In this document: positions 34,296-45,276 of the stretch, in pieces
How positions within the stretch are numbered: the stretch's first letter is position 1
Layout of the letters: every line of letters starts with the position of its first letter
NCBI RefSeq assembly: GCF_021602585.1
Contig: NZ_BQIP01000006.1
Span: 171,970-235,969 of the forward strand
Direction: 5' to 3'
DNA from: Pseudomonas faucium
Lineage (GTDB): Bacteria; Pseudomonadota; Gammaproteobacteria; Pseudomonadales; Pseudomonadaceae
Length of the DNA: 64,000 nt
Program-made: the position numbers and the translations under genes
The notes under the pieces: model-generated
What the model was told of the DNA's origin: nothing
Seen by the model: only the letters and a program-made list of their open reading frames with translations
Database searches by the model: none

Positions 34296-36860
34296 TCAGG
34301 CAAACACGATGTCCTCGCCTTGCACCGTGGCAGTGATCGCCGAACCCGGCAGGAACTTGCCAGACAGGATCAGTTGCGCCAACGGGTTCTCGATCCAGCG
34401 CTGGATTGCCCGCTTCAGCGGCCGTGCGCCGTACACCGGGTCGTAACCTACGGCAATCAGCTTGTCCAACGCCTCCGGGCTCAGGCTCAGCGACAGTTCG
34501 CGCTCCAGCAAACGGCTGCGCAGGCGGCCCAGCTGGATCTCGGTGATACCGGCGATCTGCTCGCGGCCCAGTGGCTCGAACACCACCACTTCGTCGATAC
34601 GGTTGATGAACTCCGGACGGAAGTGCGCACCCACCGCATCCATCACCGCCGCACGCTGTGCCTCGCGGTCGCCTGCCAGTTCCTGGATCTGCGCCGAGCC
34701 CAGGTTGGACGTCATCACGATCACCGTGTTGCGGAAGTCCACCGTGCGCCCGTGGCTGTCGGTCAGGCGGCCGTCTTCCAGCACCTGCAGCAGCACGTTG
34801 AACACATCCGGGTGGGCTTTTTCCACCTCGTCCAGCAGCACCACCGAGTAAGGCTTGCGCCGTACCGCTTCGGTCAGGTAACCGCCCTCTTCATAACCTA
34901 CATACCCTGGTGGGGCGCCGATCAGGCGAGCCACGGAGTGTTTCTCCATGAACTCGGACATGTCGATGCGCACCATGGCCTCTTCGGTGTCGAACAGGAA
35001 CTCGGCCAGCGCCTTGCACAGCTCGGTCTTGCCCACCCCGGTCGGGCCGAGGAACAGGAACGAGCCACTGGGCCGGTTCGGGTCGGACAGGCCGGCACGC
35101 GAACGGCGCACGGCGTTGGCCACGGCAGTCACGGCTTCGTTCTGGCCGATCACGCGCTGGTGCAGCAGGTCTTCCATCTTCAGCAGCTTCTCGCGCTCGC
35201 CTTCGAGCATCTTGGCCACCGGGATGCCGGTCCATTTGGAAACCACTTCGGCGATTTCTTCCTCGGTCACCTTGTTGCGCAGCAGCTGGTTTTCCGTCTT
35301 GCCGTGCTGGTCGACCATCTGCAGGCTGCGCTCCAGGTCCGGGATCACCCCGTACTGCAGCTCGGCCATGCGGTTCAGGTCGCCTTTGCGGCGGGCGGCG
35401 TCCAGCTCCTGGCGGGCCTGCTCGATCTTTTGCTGGATCTGCGCCGAGCCCTGCACTTCGGCTTTCTCCGAGGCCCAGATTTCTTCCAGGTCGGAGTATT
35501 CACGCTCGAGCCGCTCGATTTCCTCGGTGAGCTTCTCCAGGCGTTTTTTCGCGGCCTCGTCTTCTTCCTTCTTCAGCGCCTGGGATTCCACCTTCAGCTG
35601 AATCAGGCGACGGTCGAGGCGGTCGAGCACTTCCGGCTTGGAGTCGATCTCCATGCGGATGCGGCTGGCCGCTTCGTCGATCAGGTCGATGGCCTTGTCC
35701 GGCAGCTGGCGGTCGGTGATGTAGCGATGGCTGAGCTTGGCCGCAGCAATGATCGCGCCGTCGGTGATGGCCACCTTGTGGTGCACTTCATAGCGCTCTT
35801 TAAGGCCACGCAGGATGGCGATGGTGTCTTCCTCGCTCGGCTCTTCCACCAGCACCTTCTGGAAGCGGCGCTCCAGGGCTGCGTCCTTCTCGATGAACTG
35901 GCGGTACTCGTTGAGCGTGGTGGCACCGACGCAGTGCAGCTCGCCACGGGCCAGGGCCGGCTTGAGCATGTTGCCGGCGTCCATGGCGCCTTCGCCTTTA
36001 CCGGCGCCGACCATGGTGTGCAGCTCGTCGATGAACAGGATGATCTGGCCTTCCTGCTTGGACAGCTCGTTGAGCAAGCCTTTGAGGCGCTCTTCGAACT
36101 CGCCGCGGTACTTGGCACCGGCGATCAGCGCACCCATGTCCAGCGCCAGCAGGCGCTTGCCCTTGAGGCCGTCGGGTACTTCGCCGTTGATGATGCGCTG
36201 GGCCAGGCCCTCGGCGATGGCGGTCTTGCCCACGCCGGGCTCACCGATCAACACCGGGTTGTTCTTGGTACGGCGCTGCAGCACCTGCACGGTGCGGCGG
36301 ATTTCGTCGTCACGGCCGATCACCGGGTCCAGCTTGCCCTCTTCGGCGCGCTTGGTCAGGTCGACGGTGTACTTGTCCAGCGCCTGGCGCGATTCCTCGG
36401 CGTTGGCGTCATTCACCGCCGCGCCGCCGCGCAGGTTGTTGATGGCGTTTTCCAGGGCCTTCTTGGTCACGCCCTGGCTCAGCAGCAGTTTGCCGAGCTT
36501 GCTGTTTTCATCCATGGCAGCCAGCACCACCAGTTCGCTGGAGATGAACTGGTCGCCCTTCTGCTGGGCCAGGCGGTCGGCCTGGTTGAGCAGGCGCGCC
36601 AGGTCCTGCGACATGTTCACGTCGCCGGTGGGGTTCTGGATTTTCGGTAGTTGGTCGAGTTCTTTGACCAATGCCTGGCGCAGGCCGTTGATGTCGAAAC
36701 CGACTTGCATCAACAGGGGCTTGATGGAGCCACCCTGCTGCTCGATCAGCGCCTGCAGCAGGTGCACCGGTTCGATGGCTGGGTGGTCCATGCCAACGGC
36801 CAGGGATTGGGCATCGGATATTGCAAGTTGCAGCTTGCTGGTCAAACGGTCTATTCGCAT
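34296..36860 (-). CDS. clpB: ATP-dependent disaggregase ClpB
   Basis: 854 residues, the normal length, from the ATG after AGGAAGGTATCCCC; the 35-codon extension upstream runs over the promoter and is not used. N-domain (1-145), first AAA domain with Walker A GEPGVGKT (about 205), coiled-coil middle domain (410-525, [20 protein letters not shown]), second AAA domain with GPTGVGKT and the [13 protein letters not shown] Walker B. It unfolds aggregated proteins with DnaK in the cytoplasm. A heat-shock promoter lies upstream. Transcribed away from the pgeF-rluD genes. Confidence 0.97.
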   Translation of the reverse strand: MRIDRLTSKLQLAISDAQSLAVGMDHPAIEPVHLLQALIEQQGGSIKPLLMQVGFDINGLRQALVKELDQLPKIQNPTGDVNMSQDLARLLNQADRLAQQKGDQFISSELVVLAAMDENSKLGKLLLSQGVTKKALENAINNLRGGAAVNDANAEESRQALDKYTVDLTKRAEEGKLDPVIGRDDEIRRTVQVLQRRTKNNPVLIGEPGVGKTAIAEGLAQRIINGEVPDGLKGKRLLALDMGALIAGAKYRGEFEERLKGLLNELSKQEGQIILFIDELHTMVGAGKGEGAMDAGNMLKPALARGELHCVGATTLNEYRQFIEKDAALERRFQKVLVEEPSEEDTIAILRGLKERYEVHHKVAITDGAIIAAAKLSHRYITDRQLPDKAIDLIDEAASRIRMEIDSKPEVLDRLDRRLIQLKVESQALKKEEDEAAKKRLEKLTEEIERLEREYSDLEEIWASEKAEVQGSAQIQQKIEQARQELDAARRKGDLNRMAELQYGVIPDLERSLQMVDQHGKTENQLLRNKVTEEEIAEVVSKWTGIPVAKMLEGEREKLLKMEDLLHQRVIGQNEAVTAVANAVRRSRAGLSDPNRPSGSFLFLGPTGVGKTELCKALAEFLFDTEEAMVRIDMSEFMEKHSVARLIGAPPGYVGYEEGGYLTEAVRRKPYSVVLLDEVEKAHPDVFNVLLQVLEDGRLTDSHGRTVDFRNTVIVMTSNLGSAQIQELAGDREAQRAAVMDAVGAHFRPEFINRIDEVVVFEPLGREQIAGITEIQLGRLRSRLLERELSLSLSPEALDKLIAVGYDPVYGARPLKRAIQRWIENPLAQLILSGKFLPGSAITATVQGEDIVFA

Positions 36861-36938
36861 GGGGATACCTTCCTGTAAGGGCAGGTCGGAGCGATGGACA
36901 GCACCTTTAATGAAGAAACCTGCCTGAGATGACCTTAT

Positions 36939-36966
36939 AGATAAGGTTGATTCTGGAAGATTCAAG
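36939..36966 (-). promoter_or_regulatory. sigma-32 (heat-shock) promoter of clpB
   Basis: On the minus strand CTTGAAT, 13 bases, CCTTATCT. This fits the RpoH pattern (CTTGAAA, 11-16 bases, CCCCATNT) closely. It lies about 80 bases before the clpB start. Confidence 0.7.
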
Positions 36967-37013
36967 CGTAGCGGGGTTGACTGGGGTCAGCTTGATGGAT
37001 TAGCGGGGGCTTC

Positions 37014-37074
37014 ATCGCGGATAAATCCGCTCCTACAGTACCGTGGTGTTTGTAGGAGCGGATTTATCCGCGAT
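37014..37074. repeat. REP inverted pair with perfect 24-base arms
   Basis: ATCGCGGATAAATCCGCTCC-TACA and its exact reverse complement are separated by 13 bases. It lies between clpB and pgeF upstream ends and is a different REP family from the GCCGGC type. Confidence 0.9.
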
Positions 37075-37088
37075 AAGGCCGGTACAGG

Positions 37089-37825
37089 CTAGCGAGGATC
37101 CAGCCAGACGAGCGAAGCAAAACGCCCGCCCTGCGGGGTACGGCGATAGGAAAAGAACCGTTCATCCGAAACCGTGCAATAACCACCACCATAAACGGCA
37201 GTCACCCCACACGCCGCCAGGCGAATGCGCGCCAGCTCATAGATGTCGGCCATCAGCTTGCCCGGCCGCTCGCCGTCGACAAACGCCCTGGCCGCCTCGG
37301 GGTGCACCGCTGTGAAGGCATCGCGCACTTCCAGCCCCACCTCGAACGCCTGCGGGCCGATGGCCGGGCCCAGCCAGACCAGCACCTCTTCAGGCGCCAC
37401 GCCCAGGCGATCGAAGGTGGCTTCCAGCACGCCACCGGCCAACCCGCGCCAGCCGGCATGGGCGGCTGCCACACGGGTACCGGCGCGGTCGCAGAACAGC
37501 GCAGGCAGGCAATCGGCAGTCATCACGGTGCAGGCAATGCCAGGCTGGTCGGTCCAGCTGGCATCGGCTTCGGCCACAACGGCAGGGTTGGCGTCCGCCA
37601 CCACCAGCCCATGCACCTGCTTGAGCCAGGCGGGCTGGATGGCGAACTCGCCACTCAGGCGCTGGCGGTTCTCGGCGACCGCGGCCGGGTCATCGCCCAC
37701 GTGGTCGCCGAGGTTGAAGGTTTCGTAGGGCGGCAGGCTGATGCCGCCCTGGCGGGTGGTGACACAGGCGCGTACCGAGGCCGGGGCCGGCCAGTCGGGG
37801 AACAGCAGCGACTGCGTCAGGCCAC

Positions 37826-37829
<4 letters not shown>
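37089..37829 (-). CDS. pgeF: PgeF / laccase-domain (purine-processing multicopper-like) protein
   Basis: 246 residues from the ATG that overlaps the rluD stop (ATGA). Cu-oxidase_4 marks: [56 protein letters not shown] and [13 protein letters not shown]. Members act as adenosine or purine nucleoside phosphorylases or remove wrong residues from peptidoglycan precursors. The rluD-pgeF pairing is usual in pseudomonads. Confidence 0.92.
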
Positions 37830-38788
<959 letters not shown>

Positions 38789-38935
38789 GCTCGATTCGGC
38801 GGGCGTACAGCCTTTGGTTTCGGCTGCACGCTTGTGGTTAAATACGGCTTCTTTTGTCCCGGGGTTGGCCGGGGCGCTCATCATAACAGGACGGCACCGC
38901 CCAAGACAGCGGCCGTCAAAGGGACGCAAGCCGCC

Positions 38936-39955
38936 ATGCAAGTGAAACACCTGCTGCTGATCGCCATCCTCGGGCTCACCGCGGCCTGTTCCTCCAATAA
39001 GGAAGTCATCGACGAGAACCTCAGCGAGGCCGAGCTGTACCAGCAGGCCCAGGCTGACCTGGACAACTCCAGCTACACCAGTGCGGTGAACAAGCTGAAG
39101 GCCCTGGAGTCGCGCTACCCGTTCGGCCGCTACGCCGACCAGGCGCAGCTCGAGCTGATCTACGCCAACTACAAGAACTCCGAGCCCGAGGCTGCCAAGT
39201 CGGCTGCCGAGCGCTTCATCCGCCTGCACCCGCAGCACCCGAACGTCGACTACGCCTACTACCTCAAGGGCCTGACCTCGTTCGACCAGGACCGTGGCCT
39301 GCTGGCGCGCTTCCTGCCGCTGGACATGACCAAGCGTGACCCAGGTGCCGCCCGCGACTCGTACAACGAGTTCGCCCAGCTCACCAGCCGCTTCCCCAAC
39401 AGCCGCTACGCGCCCGATGCCAAGCAGCGCATGATCTACCTGCGCAACCTGCTGGCCGCCTACGAAATCCACGTGGCCGACTACTACCTGGGCCGCCAGG
39501 CCTACGTTGCCGCCGCCAACCGTGGCCGCTACGTGGTCGAGAACTTCCAGGAAACCCCATCGGTCGGCGACGGCCTGGCAGTGATGGTCGAGGCCTACCA
39601 GAAGATGCACCTGGACGAGCTGGCCAACACCAGCCTGGAAACCCTCAAGCTCAACTACCCCGACCACCCGAGCCTGGTCGATGGCCAGTTCCAGCCCAAG
39701 CAGACCGAGTCCGATGGCCGCAGCTGGCTGTCCAAGGCCACCCTGGGCCTGATCGAGACCGACGCACCGCTGCCGCCGGGCGAAACCCGCGCCAACCAGG
39801 ACGTGGTCAAGCAGTTCCAGGACGCCCGCTCGGAAATGCCTGAATCGCTGCTGCCCAAGGACGAGAATGGCGACCCGATCCTGCCGGAAGGCCCGAAAGA
39901 GGCCGAGAAGGACCGTTCGTGGTTCAGCTACATGACCTTTGGCCTGTTCGACTGA
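38936..39955 (+). CDS. bamD: outer membrane assembly lipoprotein BamD
   Basis: 339 residues. Signal peptide [18 protein letters not shown] with lipobox LTAAC (Cys18 lipidated). Five TPR-like repeats cover 30-245 ([36 protein letters not shown]). The last 85 residues are an acidic, Pro-rich extension typical of Pseudomonas. It works in the BAM complex inserting beta-barrel proteins. Start at the ATG after ACGCAAGCCGCC, about 150 bases from rluD on the other strand. Confidence 0.95.
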   Translation: MQVKHLLLIAILGLTAACSSNKEVIDENLSEAELYQQAQADLDNSSYTSAVNKLKALESRYPFGRYADQAQLELIYANYKNSEPEAAKSAAERFIRLHPQHPNVDYAYYLKGLTSFDQDRGLLARFLPLDMTKRDPGAARDSYNEFAQLTSRFPNSRYAPDAKQRMIYLRNLLAAYEIHVADYYLGRQAYVAAANRGRYVVENFQETPSVGDGLAVMVEAYQKMHLDELANTSLETLKLNYPDHPSLVDGQFQPKQTESDGRSWLSKATLGLIETDAPLPPGETRANQDVVKQFQDARSEMPESLLPKDENGDPILPEGPKEAEKDRSWFSYMTFGLFD

Positions 39956-39970
39956 GCCATGCGTCACTAG

Positions 39971-39998
39971 AAAGGGAGGCCCCAGGCCTCCCTTTTTT
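39971..39998 (+). terminator. terminator of bamD
   Basis: GGGAGGCC-CCA-GGCCTCCC followed by TTTTTT, 20 bases after the bamD stop. Confidence 0.92.
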
Positions 39999-40048
39999 AT
40001 TGGCGGCGTCCTAGACTGACGCCTTCATCACTCGACAAGCTGGACACC

Positions 40049-40276
40049 ATGGTTCGCCTACTTTTCTGGATCGCCCTGATCGCCGCCGCGTTCTGGCTGT
40101 GGCGCAAGTTCAAGATCAGCCAGCAGTCGCACGCCGAGCCCAAACTCGACGCGCCCTTGCAGATGGTGCGCTGCGCCCATTGCGGCGTGCACCTGCCCAA
40201 TGACCGGGCGCTGCACCGCGGTAACGAGTGGTACTGCAGCCCCGCGCACCTTGAGCAAGGGCCCGGGCGCCACTAA
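40049..40276 (+). CDS. PP0621-family small membrane protein with Cys motif
   Basis: 75 residues. One N-terminal membrane helix (LLFWIALIAAAFWLWRKF), then a metal-binding-like end CAHCGVHLPNDRALHRGNEW-YCSPAH with two Cys, two or three His and a final Cys-His pair. It matches the PP0621 family named after P. putida. The cytoplasmic zinc-ribbon-like tail is similar to YacG/HypA-type small domains. Function unknown. Confidence 0.85.
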   Translation: MVRLLFWIALIAAAFWLWRKFKISQQSHAEPKLDAPLQMVRCAHCGVHLPNDRALHRGNEWYCSPAHLEQGPGRH

Positions 40277-40292
40277 GCCTCCCCTCACTCGC

Positions 40293-40407
40293 TGTAGGAG
40301 CGGCCTCGTGTCGCGAAAGGGCTGCGCAGCAGCCCCAGAATCTATGCACCACCGCAAAATCCTGGGGCTGCTACGCAGCCCTTTCGCGACACAAGGCCGC
40401 TCCTACA
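40293..40407. repeat. large REP inverted pair
   Basis: TGTAGGAGCGGCCTCGTGTC and its inverse copy (GACACAAGGCCGCTCCTACA) at the ends of a 115-base hairpin, with inner GGGCTGCGCAGCAGCCCC pairs. Same family as 30209-30324. Confidence 0.85.
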
Positions 40408-40503
40408 CGTTTGCGACCTAATCGTTCCATTTACGACCCCTCCCCCGCGCCAGCATTGACCCACCCCGGCAAAATTCGCTAAATCCTATTTATCCGCATA
40501 AAT

Positions 40504-41283
40504 ATGAAAAATAGCGAAATGCTCAAACCCAAACGCAAGCGCCAGAAGCTTTCAGACATGATCGTCGAATCGGTCAAGCGCTCGATCGTCACCGAAGCCT
40601 TGCACCCCGGCGACCGCCTGCCCACCGAGCGCGAGCTGATGGAGCACTTCGAATGCTCCAAGGGCACCGCCCGCGAGGCGCTCAAAGCCCTGGAAGTCGA
40701 AGGCCTGGTCAGTACCCGCACCGGCCCCAGCGGCGGCGCCTACCTCGCCGAAGTCGGCACGGAACCGGCCAGCCGCGCACTGCGCAACTACCTGCACTTC
40801 CAGCACCTGGACGGCGAGCAGGTGTACCAGCTGCGCAAGGTCATCGAAGTGGAGCTGGCGGTATCGGTGATGGGCCAGCTCAGCGAGGCGGACTACGCCG
40901 CGCTGCAGGCCAACATCGACTTCTGCAGCACCCCGGAAGACAGCGAGCAAGGCCAGCGCGAACAGCGCCTGGCGGAGCTGGAGTTCCATACCCTGCTGGC
41001 GCACCGCTGCCCCAACCCACTGCTGCGCTTCATGGCGGTGTTCCTCAACGACCTGCTGCGCGACCTGGTGGTGCTGAAAAAGGCCTACCTGCCCAAGCGC
41101 CAGCAGTTCGCCGCCGCCAACATCGACTACCACAAGCAACTGATGCTGGCCCTGCGCGCCAGCGACGAGCCCGCTGTACGCCGGCTGATGCACGAGCACA
41201 TGTGCGACGCCGAGCACCACATGACCGCCCTTGAAGGCGAGGTCGCCCGCCACTTCCTGCTGGAGTTCGAACACAACCACTGA
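40504..41283 (+). CDS. GntR/FadR-type regulator of the amide-uptake operon
   Basis: 259 residues. A winged HTH (residues 20-90: PGDRLPTERELMEHFECSKG, AREALKALEVEGLV) is followed by an FCD effector domain (100-250) with LEFHTLLAHRCPNPLLRFMA and the metal-binding-type His residues HEHMCDAEHHM. A FadR/FCD regulator usually represses the operon it heads until its ligand arrives. The ABC operon starts 90 bases downstream on the same strand. No ribosome-binding site decides between the ATGs at 40504 and 40519. Confidence 0.85.
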   Translation: MKNSEMLKPKRKRQKLSDMIVESVKRSIVTEALHPGDRLPTERELMEHFECSKGTAREALKALEVEGLVSTRTGPSGGAYLAEVGTEPASRALRNYLHFQHLDGEQVYQLRKVIEVELAVSVMGQLSEADYAALQANIDFCSTPEDSEQGQREQRLAELEFHTLLAHRCPNPLLRFMAVFLNDLLRDLVVLKKAYLPKRQQFAAANIDYHKQLMLALRASDEPAVRRLMHEHMCDAEHHMTALEGEVARHFLLEFEHNH

Positions 41284-41373
41284 TCCGCCTGTACAGAGGC
41301 CTGCACACAGGCCCGGCCGTACCCGCTTTGTCATTGCCACTCCTGCCTAATAACCACAACCAAGGAGTTACCC

Positions 41374-42576
41374 ATGCAAAGACGTACCCTGCTCAAGGCA
41401 GGCCTTGCCCTGGGTGCCTTAGGTAGCCTCCCCTTCGGAGCGCACCGGGCATTCGCCAACGAACCGCTGACCTTCTACGGGCTCAAGTCCATGTCCGGTG
41501 CCTTCGCCAGCTATGGCAAGTATGCCGACATGGGCTCGCGCCTGGCCATCGCCGAATACCCACAGCTGCTCGGCCGCCCGCTCAAGTACAAAGTCATCGA
41601 CACCGAAGGCAACGCCGGCAAGGCGGTGCGCAAGGTACAGGAAGCCATTGGCCAGGATGGCGCGCGCTTCTTCCAGGGCTGCACCCTGTCGTCCTCGGCG
41701 CTGGCGGTGTCGAAGGAAATCCACAAGGCCGGCGGCGTGTTCATGACCCCGGTCGGCGCCGACGAAATCACCGGCAAGGACTGCAACGCCTCGACCTTCC
41801 GCTGGTCGGTGCCCACCTACGGCGCCATCCGCGAGACCCTGGTGCCGATGATTCGCCAGCTGCCCCAGGCCAAGCGCTGGTACACCATCACCCCGCAATA
41901 CGTGTTCGGCGACGCCCTGCTGGACAACGCGCGCAAGGTGTTCGCCGAGTTCGGCGTGGAACACATCGGCAACAGCTACCACTCGCTGCAGGAGCAGGAG
42001 TTCTCCGGCTACCTGACCAACGCCATCGCCGCCAAGCCCGACGTGCTGGTGCTGCTCAACTTCGGCAGCCAGTCGTCCAACGCCCTGCGCCAGGCGGTGA
42101 ACTTCGGCATCAAGGAGCGCATGAAAGTGCTGCTGGTGTGGTCGGCCGGGCTCGACCAGTTCCAGGAGCTGGGCAGCGACGTGCTCGAGGGCGTGTACCT
42201 GGGCGCGCAGTACTGGCACCAGGTCGACACGCCGCTGAACAAGCAGTTGGTGGCGGCCACCCGCAAGGCCTACGGCATCAACCCCAACTACCCGCTGGCG
42301 GCCGACTACATCGGCACCAAGGTCATGCTCGAGGCCATCGGCAAGGCTGGCAGCTTCGAGGGCGCCGCCGTTTCCGCCGCCTTGCAGGGCATGCACTTCC
42401 AGGGCCCGACCGGCGATGAGCTGATCCGCCCCGGCGACCACCAGGTGATGAAGGATTACTACCTGCTGCGCGGCAAGCCCCAGGGGCAGATGCGCGACGA
42501 AGACGACCTGGCCGAAGTGATCAGCGCCGGCCGCTCGTTCGTCGAGGTCGACCACACCGGTTGCGCCCTGGCCTGA
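41374..42576 (+). CDS. branched-chain-type ABC transporter, Tat-exported binding protein
   Basis: 400 residues. The N-terminus MQRRTLLKAGLALGALG has a twin-Arg motif and a hydrophobic core, and AFA-NE is a signal peptidase site; export by Tat is likely. The mature part is a type-I periplasmic binding fold (FYGLKSMSGAFASYGKYADM at the start) like urea and amide binding proteins. It captures the solute for the two permeases and two ATPases downstream. The start ATG follows AACCAAGGAGTTACCC. Neighbouring amidohydrolases suggest an amide or ureide-like solute. Confidence 0.88.
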   Translation: MQRRTLLKAGLALGALGSLPFGAHRAFANEPLTFYGLKSMSGAFASYGKYADMGSRLAIAEYPQLLGRPLKYKVIDTEGNAGKAVRKVQEAIGQDGARFFQGCTLSSSALAVSKEIHKAGGVFMTPVGADEITGKDCNASTFRWSVPTYGAIRETLVPMIRQLPQAKRWYTITPQYVFGDALLDNARKVFAEFGVEHIGNSYHSLQEQEFSGYLTNAIAAKPDVLVLLNFGSQSSNALRQAVNFGIKERMKVLLVWSAGLDQFQELGSDVLEGVYLGAQYWHQVDTPLNKQLVAATRKAYGINPNYPLAADYIGTKVMLEAIGKAGSFEGAAVSAALQGMHFQGPTGDELIRPGDHQVMKDYYLLRGKPQGQMRDEDDLAEVISAGRSFVEVDHTGCALA

Positions 42577-42641
42577 AGCCGCGGCGTTAGTCAAACACAC
42601 CCGTACAGGCAGCCGCACCGCGCGCTGTCGAGGGCACGCTC

Positions 42642-43502
42642 ATGCTCGATTTGTACCTGTTCCAACTGCTCAACGGCCTGGGGCTGGGGATGATCTACTT
42701 CCTCATCGCCGTGGGCCTGACGATCATTTTCGGCCTGCTCAACTTCGTCAACTTCGCCCATGGCGCGTTCTTTTTGCTCGGCGCCTACCTGTGCTACACC
42801 GCCGTGGCCATCACCGGCAACTTCTGGCTGGCGCTGCTGATCGCGCCGCTGGCCGTGGCGGCACTGGCCTGGGCGGTGGAGCGCCTGTTGATCAAACGCA
42901 TCTACCACCTGCCGCACACCTTCCAGATCCTCGTCACCCTGGGCATAGCGCTGATCATCCAGGAGGCCTCGGTGCTGATCTGGGGCCCGGTGGGCAAGAA
43001 CATCGCCGTGCCGCCCGAGCTGCGCGGGGTGCTGATCATCGGCGACTTCATCTACCCCTACTACCGGCTGTTCCTGATCGGCTTCGCCGCGCTGATCGGC
43101 GTGGGCCTGTGGTTGCTGCTCGAGCGCACCCGCTTCGGGGCCCTGGTGCGTGCCGGCAGTGAAAGCACCGAAACCGTGTCGCTGCTGGGCACCAACATCT
43201 TCCGCCTGTTCTCCCTGACCTTCGCCCTGGGCGTGGGCCTGGCCGGAGTCGCCGGGGTGCTGTTCGCCCCGCTGCGCGGCGCCCAGCCGTTCGTCGGCCC
43301 GGAAATCCTCGGCATCGCCTTCGTGGTGGTGGTGATCGGCGGCATGGGCTCGTTCGGTGGCGCCCTGGTGGGTGGCCTGCTGGTGGGCGTGGTGCAAAGC
43401 ATGATGACCAGCCTCTGGCCGCAAGGCGCCAGCCTGATGATCTACGGCGCCATGGCGGCGGTGATCCTGGTACGTCCCTACGGCCTGTTCGGGAGAGCAT
43501 GA
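42642..43502 (+). CDS. branched-chain-type ABC transporter permease (LivH family)
   Basis: 286 residues with eight membrane helices. LNGLGLGMIYFLIAVGLTIIFG and NFAHGAFFLLGAYL are family start signatures, and FVVVVIGGMGSFGGALVGGL is the coupling-region signature. Overlaps the next permease by ATGA. Forms one half of the inner-membrane channel. Confidence 0.92.
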   Translation: MLDLYLFQLLNGLGLGMIYFLIAVGLTIIFGLLNFVNFAHGAFFLLGAYLCYTAVAITGNFWLALLIAPLAVAALAWAVERLLIKRIYHLPHTFQILVTLGIALIIQEASVLIWGPVGKNIAVPPELRGVLIIGDFIYPYYRLFLIGFAALIGVGLWLLLERTRFGALVRAGSESTETVSLLGTNIFRLFSLTFALGVGLAGVAGVLFAPLRGAQPFVGPEILGIAFVVVVIGGMGSFGGALVGGLLVGVVQSMMTSLWPQGASLMIYGAMAAVILVRPYGLFGRA

Positions 43503-44524
43503 CAATGAGCGAGAAAAATCCATTGCCCGTGGCCAAGGGCCGCGCGCCAGCCCTGCTGTTGCTGGTGGTCGCAAGCCTAGTGGCGCTGCCGCTGGTGCTG
43601 CCGTCGGCCACCCTGGCCACCGAGATCCTGATCTTTGCCCTGGCGGCGCTGGCCTGCAACCTGCTGCTGGGCTACACCGGCCTGCTGTCGTTCGGCCAGG
43701 GCATCTTCTTCGGCGTGGGCGCCTATGGCGCGGCGCTGCTGATGATCCACCTCAAATGGGGGATGTTCGGCGCGTTGCTGGGCGCAGCACTGTTCGGCGC
43801 CTTCCTCGCCTTGCTGGTGGGGGCCTTGGCGATCCGCCGCAAGGGCATCTACTTCGTCATGCTGACCCTGGCCTTCAGCCAGATGGCCTACTTCCTGGCC
43901 TACACCCTGAGCAGCTGGACCGGCGGTGACAACGGCCTGCTCGACGTGCCGCGGCCGAACATCGAGATCGCCGGCCACGTGCTGGTCGACCTGGGCGACC
44001 CTCGGCACTTCTACGTGTTCGTCGCGGTGCTGTTCCTGCTGATCTTCGCCGGCGCCCTGCGGGTGATCCGCTCGCCCTTCGGCAGCACCCTGCTGGCCAT
44101 TCGCGAGAACGAAACCCGCGCCGCCGCCATCGGCTACGACACCCGCCACTTCAAGATCCTGGTGTTCATGCTGTCCGGCGCCATCACCGGTATCGCCGGG
44201 GCGCTCTACGCGATGCTGCTGCACTTTGCGCCGCTGTCGAACATCGACCTGATGATGAGCGAGAACATTCTGATCATGACCATCGTCGGCGGCACCGGCT
44301 CGCTGTTCGGCTCGTTGCTCGGTGCCGGCGCCATCGTGGTGCTGGGCGATGTGCTGTCGGAGCTGTGGCCACGCTGGCTGATGCTGCTGGGGGCGATCCT
44401 GATCCTGGTGGTGGTGTTCATGCGCGGTGGCCTGTGGGGCGGCCTGGCCGACCTGGGCAAACGCCTGCAACCCTCGCGCCGGGCCGCCGCCAAAGCGCCC
44501 GCCAAGAGCAAGGAGACCCTGTGA
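43499..44524 (+). CDS. branched-chain-type ABC transporter permease (LivM family)
   Basis: 341 residues, about ten membrane helices. GYTGLLSFGQGIFFGVGAYG and NEIRA-type region RENETRAAAIGYDTRHFKI mark the family; the end has the usual Lys-rich tail (SRRAAAKAPAKSKE). The second ATG at 43505 (MSEKNP) is possible. Overlaps the LivH-type gene by 4 bases and the ATPase by 1. Second half of the channel. Confidence 0.92.
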   Translation: MTMSEKNPLPVAKGRAPALLLLVVASLVALPLVLPSATLATEILIFALAALACNLLLGYTGLLSFGQGIFFGVGAYGAALLMIHLKWGMFGALLGAALFGAFLALLVGALAIRRKGIYFVMLTLAFSQMAYFLAYTLSSWTGGDNGLLDVPRPNIEIAGHVLVDLGDPRHFYVFVAVLFLLIFAGALRVIRSPFGSTLLAIRENETRAAAIGYDTRHFKILVFMLSGAITGIAGALYAMLLHFAPLSNIDLMMSENILIMTIVGGTGSLFGSLLGAGAIVVLGDVLSELWPRWLMLLGAILILVVVFMRGGLWGGLADLGKRLQPSRRAAAKAPAKSKETL

Positions 44525-45276
44525 TGAGCGACTACCTCCTGCAAACCCGCAACCTCGAGCTGGCCTACGGGCCGTTCAAGGCCGTGGCCGGCGTCGACCT
44601 GAACGTGCGCGCCGGCACCATCCACACGGTCATCGGCCCCAATGGCGCCGGCAAGACCAGCCTGTTCCACTGCCTGACCGGTGAACGCCAGGCCACCGCC
44701 GGCAAGATCCTGCTCAACGGCCAGGACATCATCCGCAAGCCGTCCCACGGCCGGGTGGCGCTGGGCATGGCCCGCTCGTTCCAGCTCACCAGCCTGTTCC
44801 AGAACCTCTCGGTGCGCGAGAACCTGCGCCTGGCCGCCCAGGGCCGCGACGGCCTGGGCGCGCTGAACTTCTGGCGCAGCGTGGAGCACAAGCGCAGCCA
44901 CTGGGACACCGCCGACCAGGTGCTCGAACGCCTGAAACTGACTGCCCGCGCCGACACCCTGGCCGGCGAGCTGTCGCACGGCCAGCAACGGGTGCTGGAG
45001 GTGGGCATGTCGATCTGCGCCAAGCCCACCTTGCTGATGCTCGACGAGCCCACCTCGGGCATGGGCATCGACGACATCCCGGTGATGACCGCGCTGATCA
45101 GCGACCTGGGCCGCGACCACACGGTGCTGCTGATCGAGCACAACATGAGCATCGTCATGTCGATCAGCCAGCGCATCACCGTCATGAGCCACGGCCAGAT
45201 CCTGGTCGAGGGCACCCCGGAACAGGTGCGCAACGACGAGCGCGTGCGCACCGCCTACCTTGGAGAGGCCGCCTGA
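44524..45276 (+). CDS. branched-chain-type ABC transporter ATPase (LivG family)
   Basis: 250 residues. Walker A GPNGAGKTS (about 37-45), signature ELSHGQQRVLEVGM, Walker B LLMLDEPTSGM and switch His in LIEHNMSIVMS. It drives import together with the next ATPase. The start ATG overlaps the upstream stop by one base. Confidence 0.93.
   Translation: MSDYLLQTRNLELAYGPFKAVAGVDLNVRAGTIHTVIGPNGAGKTSLFHCLTGERQATAGKILLNGQDIIRKPSHGRVALGMARSFQLTSLFQNLSVRENLRLAAQGRDGLGALNFWRSVEHKRSHWDTADQVLERLKLTARADTLAGELSHGQQRVLEVGMSICAKPTLLMLDEPTSGMGIDDIPVMTALISDLGRDHTVLLIEHNMSIVMSISQRITVMSHGQILVEGTPEQVRNDERVRTAYLGEAA

Noticed and set aside
34320-36650. 776-codon open frame antisense to clpB
   Set aside because: Mirror of a strongly conserved gene in GC-rich DNA; composition typical of a shadow frame.
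38789-39967. N-terminal extension of the rluD frame across bamD
   Set aside because: RluD starts at [11 protein letters not shown]; the upstream reading is the reverse of bamD.
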